Shown: positions 52,660-61,607 of the stretch, one piece after another | How the letters are laid out: the number at the start of each line of letters is the position of its first letter | Position numbering within the stretch: position 1 is the first letter of the stretch | From: Actinomyces bovis | GTDB taxonomy: Bacteria > Actinomycetota > Actinomycetes > Actinomycetales > Actinomycetaceae | DNA: 64,000 nt | Direction: 5' to 3' | NCBI RefSeq assembly: GCF_900444995.1 | Contig: NZ_UAPQ01000001.1 | Span: 1 to 64,000, forward strand | Translations under genes and position numbers: made by a program | The notes under the pieces: model-generated | What the model saw: only the letters and a program-made list of their open reading frames with translations | Databases searched by the model: none | Told to the model about the DNA's origin: nothing

Positions 52660-54483
52660 CTAGGGCGCAAGTGTCTCCCCTGCTGCTACCGTCCGCGAAA
52701 TCGCGGCCAGCCAGGCTTCAGTTTCTGCTGCTGAGCAAGCAACATCCTGAGGCAGGTCAAGGCGCAGCAGACTGGAACGCGCTGGCAGATCGAGCACCAA
52801 ACTGGTCCAGGAGGCAGCCACCACTTGGGGGAAACGCGCAATAGCTGCGCCGCGAACTGCCGCCCGGGTTCCCGGTGGGGGCTGATCTGCAGCCTGTTCA
52901 ATCTGCGCATCCGTGGTTAGGCGACGCGTGCGTCCGGCAGCGTTCAAGCGTTCCGCCACCCCCCTGCCGGGACGCAGGTCTGCCCACTGCAAGTCCAGCG
53001 CGGCCACCCGTGGATCTTCCCAACCGCTTGCGGACCGGGCCAGCAAGCCCTCGCACAGCTGGAGCTTGGCGACCCACTCGACCAAAGGTGCAGCCATAGC
53101 CAGGGCGTGAGCGCGGGCGGCAGGGGCGGCCTCGCTTGCCTGCGCGGCGGCGAAGCAGTCCAAAACCTCCAGCACCTCCGCCCAGAGTTTCAGTGCCCGG
53201 GCAGTCTCCTCCCCCACTTGGGTGGCTTCCAGCCCGCCGTAGTCTTCTCGCAAGGCCGCCCTAATGGCTTCTAAGTACAGGCCCTGGAGCTCCAAGGCGG
53301 TCAGTGGCCCACGGTTCGTCTGATAGGTGAAGGCCAGCGTCGTATCGTGACTCATAGCCCAGTGTTGCTCAACGACGTCGCCCTGAACTTGGAGATCCTG
53401 CAACACCGCAAGTCCCAAACCACGCTTGTGAGCCCGCTCCAGATACCACAGCAGCAGGTTCGCAGTGGCGACCTTCAGGTATCCAGGCACCTCCAACATA
53501 TTCGCGTCACCGTTGATGACATGGAGCCGACGCCAGCGCTTGGACTCCGCATGGGGCTCGTCGCGGGTGTTGACTAGGGGACGGTTGAAGGTGGTTTGCA
53601 GGCCCACCTCGCAGCCCACGTAGTCGGCTCGCTGGCTAATCTGAAAACCGGGCCGCTCTGAGCGCGGGCCTAGGCCTACCCGTCCGGCGCCCACGAGCAC
53701 TGGGCGGGTGGCCAGGAAGGGAATCAGCGCCGCAGTCAGGGTTTCAAAGGGCAGCTCGCGGCGCACCAGGTAGTTCTCATGGCTGCCGTAGGCGGCGCCT
53801 TTGCCATCGACGTTGTTCTTATACAGCACGGTCTCCACGCCGCCTGACTGCCCGGCTAGCGCCGCCATGGCCCGGCGGCCGATCACCTCCCCGGCCCGAT
53901 CCCAAATAAGGGCGTCAATGGGCCTGAGCACTTCAGGACTCGAGTACTCCGGGTGAGCGTGGTCCACGTACAGGCGGGCCCCATTGGTGAGCACAGCAGT
54001 GGTGGCGCGCGCCAGGGCGGCCTCGGCGGCGCTGGGGCGTGGGCGCGCTCCCCAAGGGCCGGCTGGCAGATCTGCCAACCCTGATCCGGGCGACGGCGTC
54101 GCCAGGTCAGCTGTCTGACCCCGGGCGGCAGGAGCCGAAGCGATTTCTGCAGAGGCGTCACCGGAGGGTGCCAGGATGGTGGGATCGTCTGTGAGCAGGC
54201 TGGGGTGGGCTGCGGCGCGTTCCAAATGCCCGCCGCGCTGGTCTGCTAGGGGGTCTTCTGCCTCGTAGTCCCAACGAACGGCAGGTGCCGGCGCGCCGTC
54301 AATGTTTTGCAGCCCTGGTCGACTGATGGTGGCGTATGCGTCCACCTGGCGGCTCGCCAGAGCTACAGGGTTGGCGTGAAAGTTGCCAGGTTCCAGCACC
54401 CCCAGTTCGGTTTCCAGTCCGACTGGTCGGCAGGCGGGATCCTTGAGCCAGGTCACTGAATTAGTAGCTTCCTGTGGGCGCAT
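52660..54483 (-). CDS. dop: Pup deamidase/depupylase Dop with enlarged Dop loop
   Basis: Dop deamidates Pup and removes it from substrates. The PafA-like fold is clear: GLETELGV (metal Glu residues), NGARLYVDHAHPEYSSPE with the catalytic Asp, YKNNVDGKGAAYGSHENYLV, and NTRDEPHAESKRWRRLHVI. Between VRWDYEAEDPLADQRG and NGARLYVDH lie about 110 residues rich in Ala and Pro, versus roughly 40 in mycobacterial Dop; this is the Dop loop, so it is strongly expanded, raising the length to 607 against about 500. The first motif has Leu where EYG is usual. The ATG at 54483 overlaps the ATPase stop (TGATG). Confidence 0.93.
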   Translation of the reverse strand: MRPQEATNSVTWLKDPACRPVGLETELGVLEPGNFHANPVALASRQVDAYATISRPGLQNIDGAPAPAVRWDYEAEDPLADQRGGHLERAAAHPSLLTDDPTILAPSGDASAEIASAPAARGQTADLATPSPGSGLADLPAGPWGARPRPSAAEAALARATTAVLTNGARLYVDHAHPEYSSPEVLRPIDALIWDRAGEVIGRRAMAALAGQSGGVETVLYKNNVDGKGAAYGSHENYLVRRELPFETLTAALIPFLATRPVLVGAGRVGLGPRSERPGFQISQRADYVGCEVGLQTTFNRPLVNTRDEPHAESKRWRRLHVINGDANMLEVPGYLKVATANLLLWYLERAHKRGLGLAVLQDLQVQGDVVEQHWAMSHDTTLAFTYQTNRGPLTALELQGLYLEAIRAALREDYGGLEATQVGEETARALKLWAEVLEVLDCFAAAQASEAAPAARAHALAMAAPLVEWVAKLQLCEGLLARSASGWEDPRVAALDLQWADLRPGRGVAERLNAAGRTRRLTTDAQIEQAADQPPPGTRAAVRGAAIARFPQVVAASWTSLVLDLPARSSLLRLDLPQDVACSAAETEAWLAAISRTVAAGETLAP

Positions 54484-56168
54484 CACTGTTCCTGGTGTCC
54501 CAGGCGCCGCACGGAGCGGATTGCTTCACCACTGCCGCCAATTAGCCGAGCCCATCCCTCTGCGGTGGTCGCGCCAGTAATCTCCTCGTTCTGGCGCGCC
54601 TCTGCCTGCAGTGCCTCAAGTAAGCGAGTGGTGGACAGGCCACCGGCGCCGCCTGTGAGTTCATCCTTGATGGCAGCGGTTTTAGCGCGCGCAACAATCC
54701 CTGCAAGCATGGCACCTGAGGCCAGGTCTGCTAGGTGCAGGCAACGAGTGGCACCACTGGCGTAGGTGACCTCCAGAACGGCTGTTCGGGGGCTGCGCTG
54801 GTAGAGAGCCTGAACGGTTGCCTGGCGCATGGCCGCGACGGCGGCTTCCCGGTCCCCACTGGCTGCCGCGAGTTCTACCGGGTCTAGAGGCAGCTCCCTG
54901 GTTAGATGCTTGGCGAGGATCTCTTCCGCACCGGCTTGGTCTGGTCGACCGATGCGGATCTTGACATCCAGGCGTCCGGGGCGCAGCAAGGCGGGGTCGA
55001 TCATGTCCTCCCGGTTGGAGGCACCGATAATCACTACATTGCGTAGTGACTCGACGCCGTCGATCTCCGCGAGCACCTGGGGCACAATCATGGTCTCCAC
55101 ATCGGAGGAGATCCCGGTGCCGCGGGTCCGGAAGAGAGCCTCCATTTCATCAAAGAAGACGACCACCGGACGGTCTTCGCCAGCCACTTTGCGGGCCTGT
55201 TCAAAGATCGCCCGGATTTGTCTTTCCGTCTCACCCACGAACTTGCTCAGCAGTTCCGGACCTTTGATGTTGAGGAAAGCGGCCCCGCGTGCGGAACCAC
55301 CAGACCGTGCCAAAGAGGTGGCTACAGCCTTGGCAATCAGCGTCTTTCCGCAGCCGGGCGGGCCGTAAAGGAGCACGCCTTTAGGGGCGCGCAGCCCATA
55401 GGCCCGGTAGCGGTCGGGGTGAGTGAAGGGCAGTTCTAAAGCATCACGGATCTGGCTGATCTGGGCCCCCAGTCCCCCGATATCCTCCCAGGAGACATCT
55501 GGGGTCTCTGCCACCACCAGTTGCTCCACGCTGGTGCGCTCCACTTTGGCGAGGGCCACCTCTGTGCGCAGGTCTGCGGCCAGAGTGTCTCCGGGGCGGA
55601 GTGTCGCGGGGTCCAGATTGGCGGCCAGGCTAAGGATCCGGGTGGCACCTGCACCTGTAGTTACCAAAGCGCGAGGACCGGCTGCGCCGTCCGCAATGAC
55701 TTCATCTAGCGCCACTGCCTCACCCGTGTCTGGGGCGGGATGCACACTGACCACCAGCAGCTGGTCGTTGACGCCCACACGCGCACCCACCTGCAAGCTG
55801 GCAGCAGCTAGGGCGGAGTGCACCGTCAGGCGCATGGCGCGGCCGGAGAGGTTGACCTCCACCTCCAAGGCACGGGTCTGCCCGCTCGCCTCCTGGCTGC
55901 GCAGGGCTGGTGGGGCGGTGATAGTGCCGAAGGTCAGGGGCGGCAGAGTGACGGCGTCAAGCTGAGCGCCGAGTTCCTTAATGCGGGTGCGGGCGGCGGT
56001 GAGAGCCGCAGTCAGGCGCTCGTTCTTCTCTGTGAGGCTGACGGCCTGGGCGCGGGCCTCACGCAACTGGTGGCTGGTGAAGGATGGTGTCGGCGGAGCC
56101 AGGGGCCTATCTGAGGCGCTCGCGACTAGACCGGAGGGGTCATCGTCCGGCTGCTTGGACTCAGTCAT
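54483..56168 (-). CDS. Proteasome-associated-type AAA ATPase (ARC/Mpa)
   Basis: This hexameric AAA ATPase binds Pup and unfolds tagged proteins. Residues about 33-75 form the coiled coil that recognises Pup, residues about 80-230 two OB-fold domains, and the AAA module has GPPGCGKTLIAKAVA (Walker A), VVFFDEMEALF (Walker B) and LLRPGRLDVKI. The start is the ATG at 56168; a longer frame upstream is unconserved. The protein ends GHQEQ and lacks the GQYL-type C-terminus that opens the 20S proteasome gate. No prcBA is present in the locus. It therefore probably acts as a stand-alone unfoldase (ARC). It overlaps trmI and dop. Confidence 0.92.
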   Translation of the reverse strand: MTESKQPDDDPSGLVASASDRPLAPPTPSFTSHQLREARAQAVSLTEKNERLTAALTAARTRIKELGAQLDAVTLPPLTFGTITAPPALRSQEASGQTRALEVEVNLSGRAMRLTVHSALAAASLQVGARVGVNDQLLVVSVHPAPDTGEAVALDEVIADGAAGPRALVTTGAGATRILSLAANLDPATLRPGDTLAADLRTEVALAKVERTSVEQLVVAETPDVSWEDIGGLGAQISQIRDALELPFTHPDRYRAYGLRAPKGVLLYGPPGCGKTLIAKAVATSLARSGGSARGAAFLNIKGPELLSKFVGETERQIRAIFEQARKVAGEDRPVVVFFDEMEALFRTRGTGISSDVETMIVPQVLAEIDGVESLRNVVIIGASNREDMIDPALLRPGRLDVKIRIGRPDQAGAEEILAKHLTRELPLDPVELAAASGDREAAVAAMRQATVQALYQRSPRTAVLEVTYASGATRCLHLADLASGAMLAGIVARAKTAAIKDELTGGAGGLSTTRLLEALQAEARQNEEITGATTAEGWARLIGGSGEAIRSVRRLGHQEQ

Positions 56169-57330
56169 GTGCACCAGTGTGGTCACTGAGGACCGGTGTG
56201 GCATCTTCCGGTTGCTTGGCGAGACTGTCCCGCAGGACCCGGCGGACCTTCTTGTCTGTGCTGGTGCGTTCTTTGACGTCTTCTGGCAGCCAGTAGCCGC
56301 CTTCGTCGTAGGCACCTCGAGCCGGTGGCCGTTTGCGGCTCAGGGGCTGTGAGCCTTGGGCTAGGCGGCGGGCGGTTAGCAGGAAGCCGGTGTGGGCAAC
56401 CATGCGGTGATCTGGGCGTACAGAGAGGCCGTCCACATTCCAGGTGCGGACCATCGACTCCCAGGCCTCCGGTTCGGTGAACAGACCACAGTGACGCAGT
56501 TGCTCCACCGTGCGGGAGAGTTGGGTAGTGGTGGCCACGTAGGCCAGGAAGACACCGCCCGGAGCCAGGGCGCGAGCGCTCTGCGCCACGCAGTCCCAGG
56601 GCGCCAGCATGTCCAAGACGATGCGGTCCACACTGGCATCGAGCACGTGTTTGCCGACGACGTCGTTGAAATCTCCGGCGCGCAGTTCCCATGCGGGGTG
56701 GTGGCGTCCGAACCAACAGTCGACATTGCTTGCAGCAATCTGGGCAAAGTCGTGGCGCCGCTCAATGGAGAGCAGGTGGCCGCTCTCCCCGATGGCGGAC
56801 AGCAGGTTCATGGTCAGGGCGCCCGAACCGACGCCCGCCTCAATTACGCGGGCACCCGGGTAAATATCACCCATGGCGATGACTTGGCCGGAGTCTTTGG
56901 CATAGACGACCTGGGCGCCGCGTGGCATGGACAGGACGTAGTCGGCCAGCAGGGGCCGCAGGATGAGGAGTTCGTGGCCGGTGTCAGTGGTGATGACCGT
57001 GCCCTCCTCCTTGCCGACGACGTCACGGTGGTAAAAGGAGCCGCGTACCGACTGGAAATAGCCACGGGGATCGAGCTGGAAAGTGTTCTTAGCACCTTTG
57101 ACATCAGTGACTTGGATGCGTTCGCCGTAGCGCAGGGGCCCACGTCTTCCGGCCTGCCCTAGGACTTCCTGGGTGAGGTGTCGGGGCGGGAGCTTTGGCG
57201 GGGTTTGGCCCGAGTTGGTGGACTGCCCTTCGGCTTCAGACGGCGCAGCGGGCTCGGTGTAGCCGGTGGTGTCTATGACGGTGTCCTGGTCCGGGTCGTG
57301 GAAGGACGGGGTGTGTTCGTGCTCGCTCAT
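56161..57330 (-). CDS. trmI: tRNA (adenine-N1)-methyltransferase, TrmI-type
   Basis: The enzyme makes m1A58 in the tRNA T loop using S-adenosylmethionine. After a disordered acidic N-terminus (about 1-55), the conserved part starts with GERIQVTDVKGAKNTFQL. The SAM motif is ARVIEAGVGSGALTMNLLSA, and DRIVLDMLAPWD is the catalytic/substrate block. The 389-residue length reflects both the N-terminal and C-terminal extensions. It is the first gene of the pupylation operon, the same order as Rv2118c-mpa in mycobacteria. Its stop overlaps the ATPase start by 8 bp. Confidence 0.92.
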   Translation of the reverse strand: MSEHEHTPSFHDPDQDTVIDTTGYTEPAAPSEAEGQSTNSGQTPPKLPPRHLTQEVLGQAGRRGPLRYGERIQVTDVKGAKNTFQLDPRGYFQSVRGSFYHRDVVGKEEGTVITTDTGHELLILRPLLADYVLSMPRGAQVVYAKDSGQVIAMGDIYPGARVIEAGVGSGALTMNLLSAIGESGHLLSIERRHDFAQIAASNVDCWFGRHHPAWELRAGDFNDVVGKHVLDASVDRIVLDMLAPWDCVAQSARALAPGGVFLAYVATTTQLSRTVEQLRHCGLFTEPEAWESMVRTWNVDGLSVRPDHRMVAHTGFLLTARRLAQGSQPLSRKRPPARGAYDEGGYWLPEDVKERTSTDKKVRRVLRDSLAKQPEDATPVLSDHTGAHD

Positions 57331-57341
57331 TGCAGGCGATT

Positions 57342-58250
57342 CTAGTTAGCTGGTGCCAGTGCTTCCGGTGCGGTTGCCGTGGGGACGCCAGCCGCTGTGG
57401 ATGCCGCCAGCATTTGGGAGCCAGTCACAAATCGCAGTCCTTGTTCCTTGAGTTTGGCCAGGGACTCCCCCATTGCCCGCAGCAGTGGTTCTGAGGGCTG
57501 GGTGCGCCCGTCGTGGCACAGGATTACTGCCCCCGGCCCCGCCTTCTGGGCCACGGCGGCAGCAGCGCTTGGGGAAGGACTGTTGAGCCCCCAGAGCAAA
57601 ACGTCTAAGTCCCGCTCTGCAGCGACCATCAGGGCCGGGGCGTCTAGGCGCCCGTAGGGTGGGCGCCATAGGCGCGGGCTGGGGGCGCCAGCCGCGGTAA
57701 TCGCCTTGATGGTGCGGTCAATGGAACCTCGCAGCTCGTCCACCCCCACGGAGTAAACATCCGTATGCACCCAGTTGTGTATGCCTACCTCGTGACCCGC
57801 AGCAACCTCGCGGGCCACGAGCTCCGGGTGGGCTTGCACGGCTTCGCCTAGCACGAAGAAGGTCGCAGGGATGTTCAGCTGCGCCAATATGTCCAGCACT
57901 AGTGGAGTCCAGCGCGGGTCTGGGCCGTCGTCGTAGGTGATGCAGGCGAGCTGCTGCTCGGGTGGGCCCTGAAAGAGGACCTGCACGCCGAACAGGCCTG
58001 CTGTAGTTGGTTTAGGTGCGACTCGGTCGGTGGGATCGAGGTGGGTGTCCGCATAGTGCGCAGCGGCTGCTCCCCCAGCACTGCCAGCAACCACACCGGC
58101 CGTGACCAGGGAGGCATTGCGTAGGCCTGCGCGCAACAGTTGGCGGCGTCCGGTCGCTGTGGCTTGTGTGGAGGCTGACGGTTGAGTGTTGGTCCCGTCC
58201 TGGTCGGCGGAGCTGGCGGAAGGCGTGGGCAGGAGATTGTGCTCAGACAT
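57342..58250 (-). CDS. Polysaccharide deacetylase (NodB domain), Tat-exported
   Basis: A long polar N-terminus leads into a twin-arginine signal (TGRRQLLRAGLRNASLVTAG) and a hydrophobic stretch (about 48-65), so the enzyme is likely secreted or membrane-tethered. The NodB domain (about 100-280) has the metal motifs TYDDGPDPR (catalytic Asp pair) and HNWVH (HxxxH), RPPYGRLD and the late CHDGR. Such enzymes remove N-acetyl groups from peptidoglycan or other cell-wall glycans. It lies 11 bp upstream of trmI on the same strand. Confidence 0.88.
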   Translation of the reverse strand: MSEHNLLPTPSASSADQDGTNTQPSASTQATATGRRQLLRAGLRNASLVTAGVVAGSAGGAAAAHYADTHLDPTDRVAPKPTTAGLFGVQVLFQGPPEQQLACITYDDGPDPRWTPLVLDILAQLNIPATFFVLGEAVQAHPELVAREVAAGHEVGIHNWVHTDVYSVGVDELRGSIDRTIKAITAAGAPSPRLWRPPYGRLDAPALMVAAERDLDVLLWGLNSPSPSAAAAVAQKAGPGAVILCHDGRTQPSEPLLRAMGESLAKLKEQGLRFVTGSQMLAASTAAGVPTATAPEALAPAN

Positions 58251-58276
58251 TGGCGGCGCTTGTTTCTAACCGGAGT

Positions 58277-59392
58277 TCAGCGGGCACCGGTGGGTACGGC
58301 TCCAAGCACCTGACCCCGGTCGAGCAGGATGAGCCAGCGGCTCACGGTGCGTGCGCGTTTGAGGGCTTCCCCTCCGGCGACGCCGTCGAGGTCGGTGGAG
58401 ACGGCGGCGGCTGGCAGCACTTGGCAGACCTGCCCAGCGGTAGCGGTTTCCCCTGGGGTAGGCCGGGACAGTCCAGCTTCCACTAGGCCGACGGCGTCGA
58501 TAATGCCAAGCAGCTCGGTGCCATCAACCACCAGGACGGCGGAAGTTCCATGCGCAAGCTCAGCGCGGACAGTGGCCAGAGCAGTGTCTGCGGTGACGGG
58601 TTTGACGGGGCGGGAGAGTTTGCGCAGATCCAGGCGAGCCGCGGCGCGGTTGCCCTGCCCCAGCTGCAACACCTTCCAGCTGGTGGAGGCGATGGTCCAA
58701 GCCACCATCAGCACGAGCATGAGGTTGAAGGCTGAGGGCTGGACCCGGTAGACCACCAGTGGGCGGATGATCCAGTACCAGGCCATGCCAGCCACGATGA
58801 GCAGGCCACCCCAGGCGGCGATGCGTTGGCCGGTCTCACGGCGTCCAGTGATCTGGTGCACCAGTGAGGCTACGGCTTGCCCGCCGTCTAGCGGCAGGCC
58901 AGGCAAGATGTTAAACACTGCCAAAGCTAGATTCACCCAGCTAATCGCCCAAAGGGTCACGGCCATAGGAAGCGGCAGGATGGGCTGGTGGGATAGCCAA
59001 GAGGTGAGCATCCACAGGGCCGCATTGGTGAAGGGGCCGATGACTGAGGTCAACACATCTTTCCAGGGGGCCCAGTTACTTGCCGGTCCGAAGGAAGTGC
59101 GGCCACCTAGCAGCATGAGCTCATAGCGGATGGGCTTGCGCCCCAAAATGGTGCCGGTCATTCCGTGCGCTAGCTCGTGCAAGAAGACGGATAGGAGCAC
59201 TCCTAGCGCCGCTGCGCCCACCACCGCCAGCACCGTGATCTGTGACCGAAAAAGGTTGCTAACGGCGGGGTACCAGGAGCCTGCGATCAACAAGCCTAGG
59301 AGCAGTGAGGTGGGGTCGATGATGACGGGTGCACCGCCGATCCGCAGCAGGGTCCAGGGCTGAGAGCCAGCGGGCCGGGTAGGAGAGGTCAT
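58277..59392 (-). CDS. M50 site-2 protease with CBS-like C-terminus
   Basis: This intramembrane metalloprotease has about six helices. The zinc motif HELAHG is in VFLHELAHGMTGTILG (about 71-86), and the second metal motif is LPGLPLDGGQAVASL (about 164-178). The C-terminal part (about 250-370) resembles a degenerate CBS pair. The order resembles the Rip3 class of actinobacterial site-2 proteases, which cleave membrane-bound regulators. Its substrate is not identifiable from neighbours. It is followed 26 bp later by the polysaccharide deacetylase. Confidence 0.88.
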   Translation of the reverse strand: MTSPTRPAGSQPWTLLRIGGAPVIIDPTSLLLGLLIAGSWYPAVSNLFRSQITVLAVVGAAALGVLLSVFLHELAHGMTGTILGRKPIRYELMLLGGRTSFGPASNWAPWKDVLTSVIGPFTNAALWMLTSWLSHQPILPLPMAVTLWAISWVNLALAVFNILPGLPLDGGQAVASLVHQITGRRETGQRIAAWGGLLIVAGMAWYWIIRPLVVYRVQPSAFNLMLVLMVAWTIASTSWKVLQLGQGNRAAARLDLRKLSRPVKPVTADTALATVRAELAHGTSAVLVVDGTELLGIIDAVGLVEAGLSRPTPGETATAGQVCQVLPAAAVSTDLDGVAGGEALKRARTVSRWLILLDRGQVLGAVPTGAR

Positions 59393-59465
59393 GGGCAGAG
59401 CCTAACGGTGCTCGCTAAGGCCGTGTGCACGGGTGCGTGTCAGTGGCAGGCGGTAGCGTCAAGGT

Positions 59466-60341
59466 ATGACTGAGCAGAGCAATCCACGGCCTACCGGACC
59501 TCAGGCCCGCCCGGGCGCTGGACCGCGGCGCACGGCCTTATCTCCCTCCCGCGCCAAGGACTTCATGCAGTGCCCACTCATGTTCCGGCTCCGCACAGTG
59601 GACCGGCTGCCGGAACCCGGCTCCCTGGCCACCCACAAGGGAACCCTGGTGCATGCCGTGCTTGAGCGGCTTTTTGACCTCCCGGCCCGCGAACGCACAC
59701 GTGAGGCAGCGCTGGAGCTGTTACCCGGGCAGTGGCAAGCGCATCAGGAACGCTCCCCCGAGGTGCTCAGCCTGTTTGCATCACCGGAGCAGATCGGCCC
59801 CTGGTTGGAGGAGGCCCGTGATCTGGTGGAGGCCTATTTCCACCTGGAGAACCCCACGCGGTTGCAACCAGCCGAGCGTGAGGTCATGGTGGAGGCAGCA
59901 ACCAAGGGTGGTCTGCTGCTGCGAGGCTTTGTGGATCGGCTTGATGTGGCGCCCACTGGGGCTATGCGCGTGGTGGATTACAAAACCGGCAAATCCCCAC
60001 ATCCTCGCTTTCAGGAGGAAGCGCTGTTTCAGATGCGGTTTTACGCCCTGGTGCTGGAGTATCAGCGGGGGCAAGCACCGGCGCGCACCCAGCTGCTTTT
60101 CCTTAAGGATGGGCGCACCCTTACCCATGATCCACGTCCCGCCGAGTTGGCAGCCGTTGAGACTAAGTTGGAGCGGATCTGGGATGAGGTTGAGGACTGT
60201 GCCCGCTCGGGGCAGTTCACGCCTAAGCGTTCAAGGCTGTGTGACTGGTGTGCTTTCCAGGCGCACTGCCCAGTCTTTGGGGGTGAAGCACCCAGAGCTC
60301 CGGAGGCGGGTTTGCAGCGGCTACTGACTGCTCGGGCCTGA
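59466..60341 (+). CDS. RecB-family PD-(D/E)XK exonuclease with iron-sulfur cluster ligands
   Basis: The 291-residue protein starts the conserved region with ALSPSRAKDFMQCPLMFRLR (first cluster Cys), has GTLVHAVLERLFDLP (the catalytic His block) and the nuclease core GFVDRLDVAP...VVDYKTGKSP with Asp, Asp and Lys. The C-terminus supplies CDWCAFQAHC. The C, then C-x2-C-x5-C, pattern is that of the AddB/Cas4 [4Fe-4S] clamp. It probably trims DNA ends in repair. It stands alone without a helicase partner, as is frequent in actinobacteria (next to the M50 protease gene). It diverges from that gene by 73 bp. Confidence 0.9.
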   Translation: MTEQSNPRPTGPQARPGAGPRRTALSPSRAKDFMQCPLMFRLRTVDRLPEPGSLATHKGTLVHAVLERLFDLPARERTREAALELLPGQWQAHQERSPEVLSLFASPEQIGPWLEEARDLVEAYFHLENPTRLQPAEREVMVEAATKGGLLLRGFVDRLDVAPTGAMRVVDYKTGKSPHPRFQEEALFQMRFYALVLEYQRGQAPARTQLLFLKDGRTLTHDPRPAELAAVETKLERIWDEVEDCARSGQFTPKRSRLCDWCAFQAHCPVFGGEAPRAPEAGLQRLLTARA

Positions 60342-60427
60342 GGTAGTGATCTTTAGCGGCCACACTGTCATTTAGGGGCCGCGCGTCAAATTCAGCCCGC
60401 TGCGGTAGGGGGGTTTACCGTTGCCGC

Positions 60428-61408
60428 ATGGAGCACAGGCGACTTGCTGGCACTGGTTTGCGCGTCTCAGCTTTGGGGCTGGGCACTATGACCTGGGGTC
60501 GGGACACTGATGAGGCGGAGGCGCAGGAGCAGTTGGAGTTGTTCCTTGACGCTGGCGGCACCCTGCTAGATACCTCCGCTTCCTTCGGTGACGGCCTGAG
60601 TGAGCATGTCATCGGCAAGCTCTTGCACGGCCAGGTTGACCGCCGTGAAGTCGTGCTGGTCTCTAAGGCTGGTCTGCGTAACTGGCGCACCGGTGAGCGC
60701 GGTTCAGTGGCTGACGCCTCTCGCGGCACGCTTCTGGATGTGCTGGATGAGTCCTTGGCACGATTGGGAACTGACCATCTGGACCTTTGGCTCGTACAGG
60801 TGCCTGACCCCACGACTCCTTTGGAGGAGACGGCCTCTGCCTTGCGCGCAGCGGTGGCCTCTGGCCGCACCAGGTATGTGGGCCTGTCTAACCATCCGGC
60901 CTGGTCGAGTGTGCGTATGGCGGATCTGCTACGCGAAGGAGCGCAGGGGCCGAGTTTGGCCGCGGTCGAGGTGGAGCATTCTCTGTTGTGCCGTGGGGTT
61001 GAGCGTGAGCTTATGCCTGCGGCTGAGGCGCTCGGATTTGGGGTTATTGGTTATGCCCCTTTGGGGCGAGGAGTGCTGACTGGTAAGTACCGTTCCACTA
61101 CTCCACCTGATTCGCGGGCGGCTTCACCGCATCTGCAGGCCTATGTGGTGCCCTACTTGGGTGAGCGGCAACGGCGGGTGGTGGAGGCCGTCGCGACGGC
61201 GGCGGCAGGGTTGGACCGCAAGCCGATGGAGATCGCCCTGACCTGGGCGCGCGACGCAGTCGGTGTGGCTGGCACCGTAGTTGGCGCGCGTACTCCCGCG
61301 CAGCTGCAAGGGGCTTTGAACACTGAGGGCTTGGTGCTGCCGCCCCAGATCCGCCATGTACTTGATGAGGTCACGGCCCTCGACCTCGGTTATCCCGAAC
61401 GGTACTGA
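60428..61408 (+). CDS. Aldo/keto reductase
   Basis: The 326-residue TIM barrel has LGLGTMTWGRDTDEAEA near the N-terminus, LDTSASFGDGLSE (position of the catalytic Asp; the usual Tyr of D-x4-Y is Phe here), a Lys in VVLVSKAGL and the NADPH-binding GARTPAQLQGAL at the end. It reduces a carbonyl substrate with NADPH; the substrate is not evident. It is monocistronic. The altered active-site Tyr could reduce activity, though the alignment by eye is uncertain. Confidence 0.88.
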   Translation: MEHRRLAGTGLRVSALGLGTMTWGRDTDEAEAQEQLELFLDAGGTLLDTSASFGDGLSEHVIGKLLHGQVDRREVVLVSKAGLRNWRTGERGSVADASRGTLLDVLDESLARLGTDHLDLWLVQVPDPTTPLEETASALRAAVASGRTRYVGLSNHPAWSSVRMADLLREGAQGPSLAAVEVEHSLLCRGVERELMPAAEALGFGVIGYAPLGRGVLTGKYRSTTPPDSRAASPHLQAYVVPYLGERQRRVVEAVATAAAGLDRKPMEIALTWARDAVGVAGTVVGARTPAQLQGALNTEGLVLPPQIRHVLDEVTALDLGYPERY

Positions 61409-61525
61409 GGCCCGCCACACTCCGCAGAGCAAACGCAGGGGGTTACGCCGCCTGCACTGCCTGGTCCGAAGGACCACTCTTTGAAGCTGCATGTCAGCAC
61501 AATTTGCTGAAAGCCTCCCTCATTG

Positions 61526-61539
61526 TGCAAACGTTTGTA
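61526..61539. promoter_or_regulatory. LacI/GalR-type operator upstream of the hexose-phosphate carrier
   Basis: TGCAAACGTTTGTA contains the perfect palindrome CAAACGTTTG (61528-61537) with the central CG typical of LacI-family operators. It lies about 70 bp before the transporter start and overlaps a TATAGT -10-like hexamer at 61538-61543. The 3' end of a LacI-family regulator is encoded about 2.4 kb downstream on the opposite strand, so local repression is likely. Confidence 0.75.
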
Positions 61540-61607
61540 TAGTTGTGTTCAGGCCACAGACGGCCTGCCGGCTGAACCGGCTCTCAACGACCACAACGAG
61601 GTGGCGC

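Noticed and set aside
50984-54483. pafA and dop as a recent gene duplication
   Set aside because: The two glutamine-synthetase-like genes are the ancient PafA/Dop pair found together in pupylating actinobacteria; the loop before the catalytic Asp distinguishes them.
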